Of a stretch of 5,175 nucleotides of DNA, positions 1-5,175 are shown piece by piece. Source of the stretch: Frankiaceae bacterium (GTDB lineage Bacteria > Actinomycetota > Actinomycetes > Mycobacteriales > SCTD01); assembly GCA_947479995.1 (NCBI GenBank), contig CANKBT010000247.1, forward strand, positions 1 through 5,175, in the 5' to 3' direction. Each line of letters starts with the position of its first letter. Positions within the stretch are counted from its first letter, which is position 1. The position numbers and the translations under genes were made by a program. The notes under the pieces were generated by a model. The model had not been told where the DNA came from, did not search any database, and saw nothing but the letters and a program-made list of their open reading frames with translations.

Positions 1-1
1 G

Positions 2-706
2 TACATGCTCGACGGGGCGATGCAGCACCAGGACACCACCGGCGGCGGCGGCCTCATCGCCGACGGCGCCACCCAGTGGATGACCGCCGGCGCGGGCATC
101 CTGCACATCGAGACGCCGCCGGAGCAGCTGGTCGTCTCGGGCGGCCTGTTCCACGGCTTCCAGCTGTGGGTCAACCTGCCGGGCGTCGAGAAGATGACCG
201 CGCCGGCGTATCAGAACCTCGAGGGCGAGGACGTCACGCTGCTCGCCTCCAGCGACGGCGGCGTGCTGCTGCGCCTCATCGCCGGCAGCATCGGCGAGCA
301 CCGCGGGCCCGGCTCGACGCGCACCCCGATCACGCTCGTCCACGCGACGATCGCCGCCGGCGCGCAGCTCGACGTGCCGTGGCGCGCCGACTTCAACGGC
401 CTGGTCTACGCGCTGTCGGGCTCCGGCACGGTCGGCACCGAGCGCCACCGCCTCGGCAGCGGCCAGCTGGCCGTGCTCGGCGCCGGTGACGCGCTCACGC
501 TGCGCGCCGACGACCGCCAGGAGTCGCGCAGCCCCGCGCTCGACGTGCTGCTGCTCGGCGGCCGCCCGATCCGCGAGCCGGTCGCGCAGTACGGCCCGTT
601 CGTCATGAACACGCGCGCGCAGCTGCAGCAGGCCGTCGAGGACTTCCAGGCCGGCCGCCTCGGCGTCATCCCGGACGACGCGCTCATGCCGCACGTCGTG
701 CGCTAG
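2..706 (+). CDS. Pirin family protein, 3' part (5' end outside window)
   Basis: The frame is open from the first bases and reads Y-M-L-D-G-A-M-Q-H-Q-D, the middle of the conserved pirin cupin domain, so the Met at base 5 is probably not the true start. About 234 residues are visible; pirins are usually about 300. Counting that Met as 1, G-I-L-H-I-E (His34, Glu36) matches the second pair of metal ligands in human pirin (His101/Glu103). The first pair, from the usual H-P-H-R-G-F motif, would lie just upstream. Further landmarks are Q-L-W-V-N-L-P, the C-terminal cupin with a short EHRGPG/TPI section, and the closing P-I-R-E-P-V-x-Q-Y-G-P-F-V-M-N-T signature. Pirins are cytoplasmic Fe-binding cupins; some have quercetin 2,3-dioxygenase activity and others act as redox sensors or bind metabolic enzymes, so the exact role is open. 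The gene ends in TAG and is followed by a strong hairpin. Confidence 0.93.
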   Translation, partial: YMLDGAMQHQDTTGGGGLIADGATQWMTAGAGILHIETPPEQLVVSGGLFHGFQLWVNLPGVEKMTAPAYQNLEGEDVTLLASSDGGVLLRLIAGSIGEHRGPGSTRTPITLVHATIAAGAQLDVPWRADFNGLVYALSGSGTVGTERHRLGSGQLAVLGAGDALTLRADDRQESRSPALDVLLLGGRPIREPVAQYGPFVMNTRAQLQQAVEDFQAGRLGVIPDDALMPHVVR

Positions 707-722
707 CCGCCGCCCGCACGCC

Positions 723-757
723 CGAGGGCCCCGCTCCTGCCCGGAGCGGGGCCCTCG
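723..757. terminator. Strong hairpin between convergent genes
   Basis: A perfect 15-bp stem (723-737 pairs with 743-757) with the 5-base loop TGCCC starts 16 bases after the pirin stop codon and 15 bases before the stop of the membrane protein gene on the other strand. No T-tract follows on either side, which is common for terminators in GC-rich actinobacteria. Being symmetric and lying between two convergent genes, it most likely ends transcription in both directions. Confidence 0.85.
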
Positions 758-771
758 TCGTGCGCGGGTGC

Positions 772-1227
772 CTAGGCGCGGCGCAGCGCCCGCAGCTCGG
801 CGACGGCGAAGCCGAGCGTCACCACGGCGACGCCGGCCACCACGGCCGTGCCGGAGGCCGGCAGGTCGACGAGCGCGAGCACGGCGACCGACGCGACCAC
901 CCACAGCAGGGCGAGGTCGGCGCAGACGGCGGTGGCCAGGCGCAGCCGGCGCCCGCTCCAGCGCGAGGCCAGCGCGAGGTCGGCGGCGACCAGGAGCAGG
1001 ACGGCGCCGACGGCGCGGGGCACCCAGCCGGCGACGTCGTCGCCCCACAGGTGCGGTCCGAGCAGGGCGAGGGCGCCGACGGCGCCGGTGACGAGCGCGT
1101 CCTCGCGCAGCAGCGCGGCGAGCGGTGCGTCCGCGGCGGTGCGGCCGGCGGTGCGGCCGGCGGTGGGGCTGGCGGTGCGGCCGGCGGTGCGGCCGGTGGT
1201 CGGGCTGGGGCGGGTCGTGGCGGTCAC
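772..1227 (-). CDS. Small four-helix membrane protein with repetitive N-terminus
   Basis: This is a 151-residue protein of unknown function. It starts with GTG at 1227, five bases downstream of a GAGGAG ribosome binding site, which decides the start. Residues 9-32 are six tetrapeptides of the form (R/P)-T-(A/T)-(G/S/A), encoded by a 12-bp tandem repeat and likely disordered. Four hydrophobic segments follow at about 44-61, 69-88, 97-120 and 124-143, joined by short charged loops (RWSGRR at 89-94), and the protein ends in a basic tail, ELRALRRA. There is no signal peptide cleavage site, so it is probably an integral inner membrane protein. Small four-helix proteins of this pattern, with an L-x-R-E-D-A-x-x-T-G-A-x-G start to the first helix, are familiar from actinobacteria but lack a known function. 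The regulator gene is divergent, and the 3' end meets pirin at a shared hairpin. Confidence 0.82.
   Translation of the reverse strand: MTATTRPSPTTGRTAGRTASPTAGRTAGRTAADAPLAALLREDALVTGAVGALALLGPHLWGDDVAGWVPRAVGAVLLLVAADLALASRWSGRRLRLATAVCADLALLWVVASVAVLALVDLPASGTAVVAGVAVVTLGFAVAELRALRRA
1136..1207. repeat. 12-bp tandem repeat, six units
   Basis: Six consecutive 12-bp units lie inside the membrane protein gene. On the + strand four are exactly GCGGTGCGGCCG (from 1136, 1148, 1172 and 1184). The unit from 1160 (GCGGTGGGGCTG) differs at two positions. The unit from 1196 (GTGGTCGGGCTG) is the most diverged. On the coding (-) strand they give threonine-rich tetrapeptides. Because the unit is a multiple of three, gain or loss of units would change protein length without shifting frame. 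Confidence 0.9.
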
Positions 1228-1232
1228 GGGGT

Positions 1233-1238
1233 CTCCTC
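1233..1238 (-). promoter_or_regulatory. Ribosome binding site of the membrane protein gene
   Basis: GAGGAG on the - strand lies five bases before the GTG at 1227-1225. It supports this GTG as the start, although no ATG is nearby. Confidence 0.8.
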
Positions 1239-1283
1239 GGGTCGGTGGTGCGGCCAGGACACCGGCTGCCGGCCGGGCCGTCG

Positions 1284-1300
1284 ATGACCCGCGAGGTCAT
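1284..1300. promoter_or_regulatory. Inverted repeat in divergent promoter region, possible operator
   Basis: ATGACC-CGCGA-GGTCAT is a perfect 6-bp inverted repeat with a 5-base spacer. It sits midway between the divergent membrane protein and XRE regulator genes, about 35 bases before the regulator start. The size suits a dimeric HTH protein, so it could be an autoregulatory site of the neighbouring XRE protein. With one copy and 6-bp arms in GC-rich DNA, chance is a real alternative. Confidence 0.35.
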
Positions 1301-1322
1301 GGCCGCCGTGATCCGCCGGCCG

Positions 1323-1328
1323 TACGGT
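1323..1328 (+). promoter_or_regulatory. -10-like element of the XRE regulator gene (leaderless start)
   Basis: TACGGT matches the actinobacterial -10 pattern TAnnnT and ends six bases before the ATG at 1335, which would put the transcription start on or next to the A of the start codon. No Shine-Dalgarno sequence precedes this ATG. The hexamer overlaps the 8-bp palindrome CCGTACGG (1320-1327). No convincing -35 was found. Confidence 0.5.
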
Positions 1329-1334
1329 CCGGGC

Positions 1335-2177
1335 ATGTCCGCCGCCACCCTCGCCGTCCCCGCGCTGGAGCAGGTCCCGACGACCGCCGGGGCGGGCGGC
1401 CTGCTGCGCGCCTGGCGCCAGCAGCGCCGCCTGTCGCAGCTCGACCTCGCGCTGCTCGCGGACGTCTCGACGCGGCACCTGTCGTGCGTCGAGACCGGCC
1501 GCGCGCAGCCCAGCCGCGGCTTCCTGCTGCGGGTGGCCGAGCACCTCGACGTGCCGCTGCGCGGCCGCAACGACCTGCTCGTCGCGGCCGGCCACCGCCC
1601 GGTCTACGCCGAGCGCGCGCTCGACGACCCGCAGATGGCGCCGGTCAGCGCGGCGCTCGACCTCGTGCTCGGCCACCACGACCCGTTCCCGGCGCTCGTG
1701 GTCGACCGCACCTGGCACCTGGTGCGCGCCAACGCCGGGGCCGGCCTCCTGCTCGAGGACGTCAGCCCGCGCCTGCTCGAGGGCCGGGTCAACGTGCTGC
1801 GCCTCGCGCTGCACCCCGACGGCCTGGCGCCCCGGCTCGGCGACCTCGCCGGCTTCGGCGGCCACGTCGTCGCCCGGCTGCGCCGCCAGGTCGCCCTCAC
1901 CGGCGATCCCGAGCTCGCCGCGCTGCACGACGAGGTGCTCGGCTACCCGGGCGTGCCGGCCGTCGAGCCGTGGACCGAGCACCCCGGCGTCGTGCTGCCC
2001 ATGACGCTGCGGCACCGGCTCGGCGAGCTCTCGCTGTTCAGCACGGCGACCACCTTCGGCACGGCCGCGGACGTGACGCTCGCCGAGCTGACGGTCGAGG
2101 CGTTCTACCCGGCCGACGCGCGCACGGCCGCCCTCGTGCGGGGCGCGTCAGGCGGTCAGTCGACCAGCGCGGAGTAG
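1335..2177 (+). CDS. XRE-family regulator with MmyB-like ligand-binding domain
   Basis: A 280-residue DNA-binding protein. Residues 23-85 are an XRE-type helix-turn-helix: L-R-A-W-R-Q-Q-R-R-L-S-Q is helix 1 into helix 2, S-T-R-H-L-S-C-V-E-T-G-R (45-56) is the recognition helix with the typical E-T-G-R-x-x-P-S ending, then F-L-L-R-V-A-E-H-L-D-V-P-L-R-x-R-N-x-L-L. Residues about 105-270 fit the MmyB-like (MLTR) ligand-binding domain: P-V-S-A-A-L-D, P-F-P-A-L-V-V-D-R-T-W, N-V-L-R-L-A-L-H-P-D-G-L-A-P and a C-terminal P-x-x-L-R-H-R-x-G-E-L-S-L-F-S-T. Length and architecture are normal for this actinobacterial family, whose members often regulate a neighbouring enzyme gene or themselves in response to an unknown small, perhaps fatty-acid-like ligand. 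The start at 1335 leaves the usual short N-terminal tail. In-frame ATGs at 1284 and 1299 lack a well-spaced ribosome binding site, and the repeat-antisense region further upstream is not coding on this strand. The 3' end overlaps the convergent hydrolase gene by 22 bp. Confidence 0.92.
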   Translation: MSAATLAVPALEQVPTTAGAGGLLRAWRQQRRLSQLDLALLADVSTRHLSCVETGRAQPSRGFLLRVAEHLDVPLRGRNDLLVAAGHRPVYAERALDDPQMAPVSAALDLVLGHHDPFPALVVDRTWHLVRANAGAGLLLEDVSPRLLEGRVNVLRLALHPDGLAPRLGDLAGFGGHVVARLRRQVALTGDPELAALHDEVLGYPGVPAVEPWTEHPGVVLPMTLRHRLGELSLFSTATTFGTAADVTLAELTVEAFYPADARTAALVRGASGGQSTSAE

Positions 2178-3379
2178 ACGAGCTGGCGCAGCTGCGGCCG
2201 CAGCGGGTGCGTGCTGGAGGGCAGCAGCTGCGTGAACAGCAGGGCGGTGACCTCCTCGGCCGGGTCGACCCAGAACGCCGTCGACGCGGCGCCGCCCCAG
2301 AAGAACTCGCCGCGCGACACGTGCGTCTTGGCCGGGCCGGTGTCGACGACCGTCGCGAAGCCCAGGCCGAAGCCGACGCCGTCGAAGGAGGTCTCCGCGA
2401 AGCCGCCGGTCGAGTGCACGCCGAGGTCGAGCCCGCCGGGCAGGTGGTTGCGCGTCATGAGGTCGACGGTGCGGCTGCCGAGCAGCCGGGTGCCGTCGAG
2501 CGCCCCCCGCCCGAGCAGCATGCGGGCGAAGCGGTCGTAGTCGGCGGCGGTCGACACCAGCCCGCCGCCGCCCGACAGCAGCGTCGGGGTCCGCAGCGCG
2601 GCCGCGCCGAAGGCGTCGAGGCGGGTCGCGCGCCCGTCCGGGCCGGGCGTGTAGAGCGCGGCCAGCCGGTCGGCGCGCTCGGGCTCGACGCTGAAGGTCG
2701 TGTCGTGCATGCCGAGGGGCCCGAGCACGTGCTCGGCCAGGTGCACGTCGAGCGGCTGCCCGCTCCACAGCTCGACCAGCCGGCCGAGCACGTCGGTCGC
2801 CACCGAGTAGCCCCACGCGCTGCCGGGCTGGAACAGCAGCGGCATCGCCGCCCACGCGTCGCAGGCGGCGGCCAGGTCGACCCCGCGCGGCGCCCCCCAC
2901 TCGTAGCCGTTGCTGCGGTAGACCGCGTCGACGACGGACGTGCCGAGGAAGCCGTACGTCAGCCCCGAGGTGTGCGACAGCAGGTGCCAGACGCGCACCG
3001 GCTCGACGGCCGGCACGAGGAACGGCTTGGCGGCCGAGCCGCGGTCGTAGACGCGCACGTCGGCGAAGGACGGGATCCAGCGGCTCACCTCGTCGGTGAG
3101 CTCGAAGGCGCCCTGCTCCCACAGCCGCATCGCCGCCACCGACGTCACCGGCTTGGTCATCGAGTAGATGCGCCACAGGGTGTCCGCCTCGACCGGCAGG
3201 CCCGCCTCGCGGTCGCGGTCGCCGTACGTGGCGGCGTGCACGCACTCGCCGCGCCGCGAGACGGCGATCTGCCAGCCGGCGAGCAGGCCCTCGTCGACCC
3301 ACCGCGCGAAGCGGGTGTCGATGCGGGCGAGGCGGTCGGCGTCGAAGCCGAGGGCGTCGGGGTCGGCGGTGCGCTGCAT
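2156..3379 (-). CDS. Serine hydrolase, beta-lactamase/family VIII esterase fold
   Basis: A 407-residue enzyme of the class C beta-lactamase-like superfamily (Pfam Beta-lactamase), closest in its motifs to family VIII carboxylesterases such as EstB. The nucleophile motif S-x-x-K is S73-M-T-K76 (within Y-S-M-T-K-P). The second catalytic motif is Y191-S-V in W-G-Y-S-V-A-T-D-V-L-G. The place of the KTG box is taken by W361-G-G in F-F-W-G-G-A-A-S-T-x-F-W-V-D-P, as is usual in this esterase branch. L-L-S-H-T-S-G-L (133-140) and G-G-G-G-L-V-S-T-A-A-D-Y (270-281) are also typical. It likely cleaves an ester or amide by a serine acyl-enzyme; the substrate is unknown and antibiotic resistance should not be assumed. 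No signal peptide is visible, so it is probably cytoplasmic. ATG 3379 is the only sensible start (just before L-G-F-D-A-D-R-L) but has at best a weak AGGG and directly abuts a hairpin. Confidence 0.93.
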   Translation of the reverse strand: MQRTADPDALGFDADRLARIDTRFARWVDEGLLAGWQIAVSRRGECVHAATYGDRDREAGLPVEADTLWRIYSMTKPVTSVAAMRLWEQGAFELTDEVSRWIPSFADVRVYDRGSAAKPFLVPAVEPVRVWHLLSHTSGLTYGFLGTSVVDAVYRSNGYEWGAPRGVDLAAACDAWAAMPLLFQPGSAWGYSVATDVLGRLVELWSGQPLDVHLAEHVLGPLGMHDTTFSVEPERADRLAALYTPGPDGRATRLDAFGAAALRTPTLLSGGGGLVSTAADYDRFARMLLGRGALDGTRLLGSRTVDLMTRNHLPGGLDLGVHSTGGFAETSFDGVGFGLGFATVVDTGPAKTHVSRGEFFWGGAASTAFWVDPAEEVTALLFTQLLPSSTHPLRPQLRQLVYSALVD

Positions 3380-3410
3380 CCGCGCACCCTGCCACGGGCA
3401 GGGTGCGCGG
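3380..3410. terminator. Hairpin between PAC2 and the hydrolase, abutting the hydrolase ATG
   Basis: A perfect 14-bp stem (3380-3393 pairs with 3397-3410) with a 3-base loop fills most of the 41 bases between the PAC2 stop codon (3421) and the hydrolase ATG (3379). It begins ten bases after the PAC2 stop in the direction of transcription, a typical terminator position, but no T-tract follows and its far leg ends on the base before the next start codon. It may act as terminator for PAC2, as an attenuator or translation block for readthrough RNA, or as a dyad bound by a protein. Confidence 0.65.
3386..3391 (-). promoter_or_regulatory. Possible -10-like element of the hydrolase gene
   Basis: CAGGGT on the - strand is one base off TAnnnT and ends six bases before the hydrolase ATG, the same spacing seen at the other two ATG genes. 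It lies within one arm of the hairpin. The AGGG in it could instead act as a weak ribosome binding site if the RNA starts further upstream. Confidence 0.3.
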
Positions 3411-3420
3411 ACGCGGGCTC

Positions 3421-4326
3421 CTACGGCTCGGGCGTCTGCTCGGCGAGGAAGCGCTCGAGCTCGGCGCCCAGCTCGTCGGCCGACGGCAGCTCGCCCTCCT
3501 CGGCGAGCAGCGACCGGCCGCGGCCGGCGACGAAGGCGTCGTACTGCTCCTCGAGCGCGCGCACGACGGCCGCGACGTCGGCGTTGTCCTCGAGCTGCGC
3601 GTCGATGGCCGCGCGCGTCGTCGCCGCGGCCTCCTCCAGCGCGGTCGTGGGCAGCACCAGCCCGGTCGTCTTCGCGGTCTCGCGCAGCAGCGCCACGGCG
3701 GCGGCCGGGAAGTCCGACGACGACACGTAGTGCGGGACGTGCGCGGCGAAGCCGACGGCGGCGTGGCCGGCCTGCGTGAGCCGGTGCTCGAGCAGGTGCC
3801 CGGCGCTGCCCGGCACGGTGACCGAGCCGACCCAGGGCTCGTAGCCCGCGATGAGCTCCTTGTCGCTGCCGTGGGCGATGACGCCGACCGGGCGGGTGTG
3901 CGGCAGCGACATCGGGATGGCGTTGAGGCCGACGGTGAGGCGCACCCCGAGCTGCACGACGATCATCTGCACGGCGGCGGTGAAGCGCTCCCACTGCACG
4001 TCGGGCTCCGGCCCGGACAGGAGCAGGAACGGCGTGCCCTCGGCGTCGCGCAGCAGGTGCACGAGCAGCTCCGGCGCGTCGTAGGACTCCCAGTGGTCCT
4101 CGACGAACTGCATCGGAGGGCGGCGGGCGCGGTAGTCGTGCAGCTGGTCGGCGTCGAAGCGGGCGACCACCTGGTGCGGCAGCGTCGCCAGCAGGTGCTC
4201 GCGGGCGAGGCGGGTGGCGGAGCCGGCGTCGACGAAGCCGTCGAGGGCCTGCACGAGCACGGGGCGGTCGACCTCGGGGCGGTCGGGCTCGAGCTCGTAG
4301 AGCTCGCGGGGGTCGAGGCGGGCCAC
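3421..4326 (-). CDS. PAC2 family protein (proteasome assembly chaperone-like)
   Basis: A 301-residue protein of the PAC2 family, actinobacterial branch (homologues include Streptomyces SCO1997 and mycobacterial Rv2125). Family hallmarks visible are Q-A-L-D-G-F-V-D-A-G-S-A (26-37), F-D-A-D-Q-L-H-D-Y-R-A-R-R-P (57-70), a F-L-L-L-S-G-P-E-P strand, and V-G-L-N-A-I-P-M-S-L-P-H-T-R-P. The last roughly 70 residues are rich in Glu, Ala and Leu and probably form long helices. Length is normal. In eukaryotes and archaea PAC2-like proteins help assemble the proteasome core; in actinobacteria the function is not settled, and no proteasome or Pup gene lies in this window. It is probably cytoplasmic. GTG 4326 is chosen because AGGAGG lies four bases upstream; the longer open frame further upstream is antisense to the aldo/keto reductase. 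The hydrolase gene follows in the same direction after a hairpin; the aldo/keto reductase diverges upstream. Confidence 0.92.
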   Translation of the reverse strand: MARLDPRELYELEPDRPEVDRPVLVQALDGFVDAGSATRLAREHLLATLPHQVVARFDADQLHDYRARRPPMQFVEDHWESYDAPELLVHLLRDAEGTPFLLLSGPEPDVQWERFTAAVQMIVVQLGVRLTVGLNAIPMSLPHTRPVGVIAHGSDKELIAGYEPWVGSVTVPGSAGHLLEHRLTQAGHAAVGFAAHVPHYVSSSDFPAAAVALLRETAKTTGLVLPTTALEEAAATTRAAIDAQLEDNADVAAVVRALEEQYDAFVAGRGRSLLAEEGELPSADELGAELERFLAEQTPEP

Positions 4327-4330
4327 GGGT

Positions 4331-4336
4331 CCTCCT
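4331..4336 (-). promoter_or_regulatory. Ribosome binding site of the PAC2 gene
   Basis: A full AGGAGG on the - strand, four bases before GTG 4326-4324. It fixes the start of the PAC2 gene against the longer upstream open frame. Confidence 0.88.
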
Positions 4337-4339
4337 GAG

Positions 4340-4356
4340 GTGGGGTGCGTCCCCAC
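4340..4356. promoter_or_regulatory. Inverted repeat in PAC2/aldo-keto reductase promoter region
   Basis: GTGGGG-TGCGT-CCCCAC is a perfect 6-bp inverted repeat with a 5-base loop in the 79-bp divergent region, just upstream of the PAC2 ribosome binding site. It could be an operator or a small 5' UTR hairpin for PAC2. No regulator is known to use it, and the G/C-only runs make chance plausible. Confidence 0.25.
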
Positions 4357-4393
4357 GTCCAACGTCGCGGGGCTGCTCCAGCATGCCCGCGGG

Positions 4394-4399
4394 TAGGGG
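4394..4399 (+). promoter_or_regulatory. -10-like element of the aldo/keto reductase gene (possible leaderless start)
   Basis: TAGGGG differs from TAnnnT only in its last base and ends six bases before the ATG at 4406. The AGGGG in it is also a fair partial Shine-Dalgarno at a workable distance, so a leadered transcript cannot be excluded. Confidence 0.35.
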
Positions 4400-4405
4400 C
4401 GGGGC

Positions 4406-5175
4406 ATGAGCACCGACGCGGCCCCCGACGTCCGCCTGGCCACCGGCACCCTCGTCCTCGGCGGCAACGTCTTCGGCTGGACCGCCGACGAGCAGCAGTC
4501 CTTCGCCGTCCTCGACGCCTGGCGGGAGGCCGGCGGCACCCACGTCGACACCGCCGACGTCTACTCCGCCTGGGCCGACGGCAACCGCGGCGGCGAGTCC
4601 GAGGAGGTGCTCGGGCGCTGGATGGCCTCGCGCGGCTGCCGCGACGAGGTGGTGCTCGCCACCAAGGTCGGCTCGCTCGAGGGCACGACCGGGCTGTCGG
4701 CCGACGCCGTGCGCCGCGGGCTGGCGGCGTCGCTGCGCCGCCTGCAGACCGACCGCGTCGACCTCTACTACGCGCACCGCGACGACGAGGCGACCCCGCA
4801 GGAGGAGACCGCCGAGGCGTTCCGGGCCGTCGTGGCGTCCGGCGACGCCCGCACCGCCGGCGCCTCGAACTTCTCCTCCGACCGGCTGGCGTCGGCGCTG
4901 GCCCTCGGGACGCCGTACACCTGCGTGCAGCCGCTGCTCAACCTGCTCGAGCGCGACTACGAGGACGCGCTCGCGCCGCTGGTCGCGCGCGAGGACCTCG
5001 CCTGCTTCCCGTACGCCGCGCTCGCCGGCGGCTTCCTGTCGGGCAAGTACCGCAGCGGTGCGCAGGTCGACAGCCCCCGCGCGCCCAAGGCGAGCCGCTA
5101 CGGCGACGCCCGCGGCACGGCGCTCCTCGAGGTCGCCGAGGGCATCGCCCGCGACCACGGCGTGCCGCTGCCGGC
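4406..5175 (+). CDS. Aldo/keto reductase, 5' part (3' end outside window)
   Basis: The frame is open from ATG 4406 to the window end, giving 256 residues of a family usually about 310-330 long, so some 55-70 C-terminal residues are missing. The full aldo/keto reductase catalytic tetrad is present: Asp48 (T-H-V-D-T-A-D), Tyr53, Lys87 (A-T-K-V-G) and His124 (D-L-Y-Y-A-H). Cofactor-side motifs are G-A-S-N-F (152-156), Q175 and P-Y-A-A-L-A-G-G-F-L-S-G-K-Y (202-215), which lines the NADP pocket; the basic NADP phosphate-binding stretch would be in the missing part. It should be a cytoplasmic (beta/alpha)8-barrel enzyme that reduces an aldehyde or ketone with NADPH; the G-N-R-G-G-E-S-E loop after Tyr53 is of the type found in the bacterial Tas/YghZ-like branch. 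The substrate cannot be inferred. It diverges from the PAC2 gene across 79 bases. Confidence 0.93.
   Translation, partial: MSTDAAPDVRLATGTLVLGGNVFGWTADEQQSFAVLDAWREAGGTHVDTADVYSAWADGNRGGESEEVLGRWMASRGCRDEVVLATKVGSLEGTTGLSADAVRRGLAASLRRLQTDRVDLYYAHRDDEATPQEETAEAFRAVVASGDARTAGASNFSSDRLASALALGTPYTCVQPLLNLLERDYEDALAPLVAREDLACFPYAALAGGFLSGKYRSGAQVDSPRAPKASRYGDARGTALLEVAEGIARDHGVPLP

Noticed and set aside
1136..1207. CRISPR-like array.
   Set aside because: The 12-bp units are contiguous with no spacers and lie in frame inside a coding region.
1125..1334. A longer N-terminus for the XRE regulator (70 extra residues).
   Set aside because: This stretch is antisense to the tandem repeat of the membrane protein gene and reads as Arg/Trp/Gly/Cys-rich junk. 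The family normally starts close to the helix-turn-helix domain.
2156..3379. Calling the serine hydrolase an antibiotic-resistance beta-lactamase (AmpC).
   Set aside because: The W-G-G box in place of KTG, the Y-S-V motif and the lack of a signal peptide fit family VIII esterase-like enzymes better.
848..3730. A 960-codon open frame on the + strand.
   Set aside because: It has no recognisable domain, is dominated by Arg, Ala and Pro, and overlaps four well-supported genes in other frames or on the other strand.
3403..4338. A 311-codon + strand open frame covering the PAC2 gene.
   Set aside because: It is the antisense shadow of PAC2, rich in Gly, Arg, Val and Leu, with no known motif. PAC2 itself has clear family signatures and a full AGGAGG.
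2156..5158. A 3 kb open frame on the - strand that would fuse 590 extra residues to the N-terminus of the serine hydrolase.
   Set aside because: The part upstream of 3379 is Arg/Ala/Gly/Pro-rich, low-complexity sequence lying out of frame over PAC2 and antisense to the aldo/keto reductase. The hydrolase domain begins at the expected distance from ATG 3379. GC-rich DNA rarely contains stop codons, so such frames arise by default.
1..5175. A mobile element, genomic island or defence system.
   Set aside because: No transposase, integrase, nuclease, toxin-antitoxin or phage gene is seen. Base composition and codon use look uniform, and all six genes belong to common chromosomal families.

Overview
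This 5.2 kb window looks like ordinary chromosome from a very GC-rich actinobacterium. By eye about three quarters of the bases are G or C, and codon third positions are almost always G/C. The families present (an MmyB-type XRE regulator, an actinobacterial PAC2 protein, a small four-helix membrane protein) fit that group. The genus cannot be fixed from the sequence; a Kineosporia- or Geodermatophilus-like lineage is only a guess.

Layout from left to right: (1) the 3' part of a pirin-family gene on + (to 706), ending at a perfect 15-bp stem hairpin that can serve both strands; (2) a small four-helix membrane protein on - (1227-772), whose N-terminus carries a 12-bp tandem repeat coding for tetrapeptides; (3) a 107-bp divergent promoter region with a short inverted repeat and a palindrome; (4) an XRE/MmyB-like regulator on + (1335-2177); (5) a serine hydrolase of the beta-lactamase/family VIII esterase fold on - (3379-2156), whose 3' end overlaps that of the regulator by 22 bp; (6) a 41-bp gap almost filled by a perfect 14-bp stem hairpin that abuts the hydrolase start codon; (7) a PAC2-family gene on - (4326-3421); (8) a 79-bp divergent promoter region; (9) the 5' part of an aldo/keto reductase on + (from 4406), cut by the window end.

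No shared pathway is evident. Pirin, the aldo/keto reductase and the hydrolase are single-gene enzymes common in such genomes. The regulator most plausibly controls itself or the divergent membrane protein gene. PAC2 and the hydrolase point the same way but are separated by a hairpin, so they may not form a true operon.

The most noticeable non-coding pattern is a split in start signals. The two GTG-start genes have strong Shine-Dalgarno sequences five or four bases upstream. The three ATG-start genes lack a strong one and instead have a -10-like hexamer ending exactly six bases before the ATG, as expected for leaderless transcripts. I see no mobile element, CRISPR array, tRNA or rRNA, and no convincing undescribed multi-gene system. 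No gene-free stretch exceeds 300 bases.
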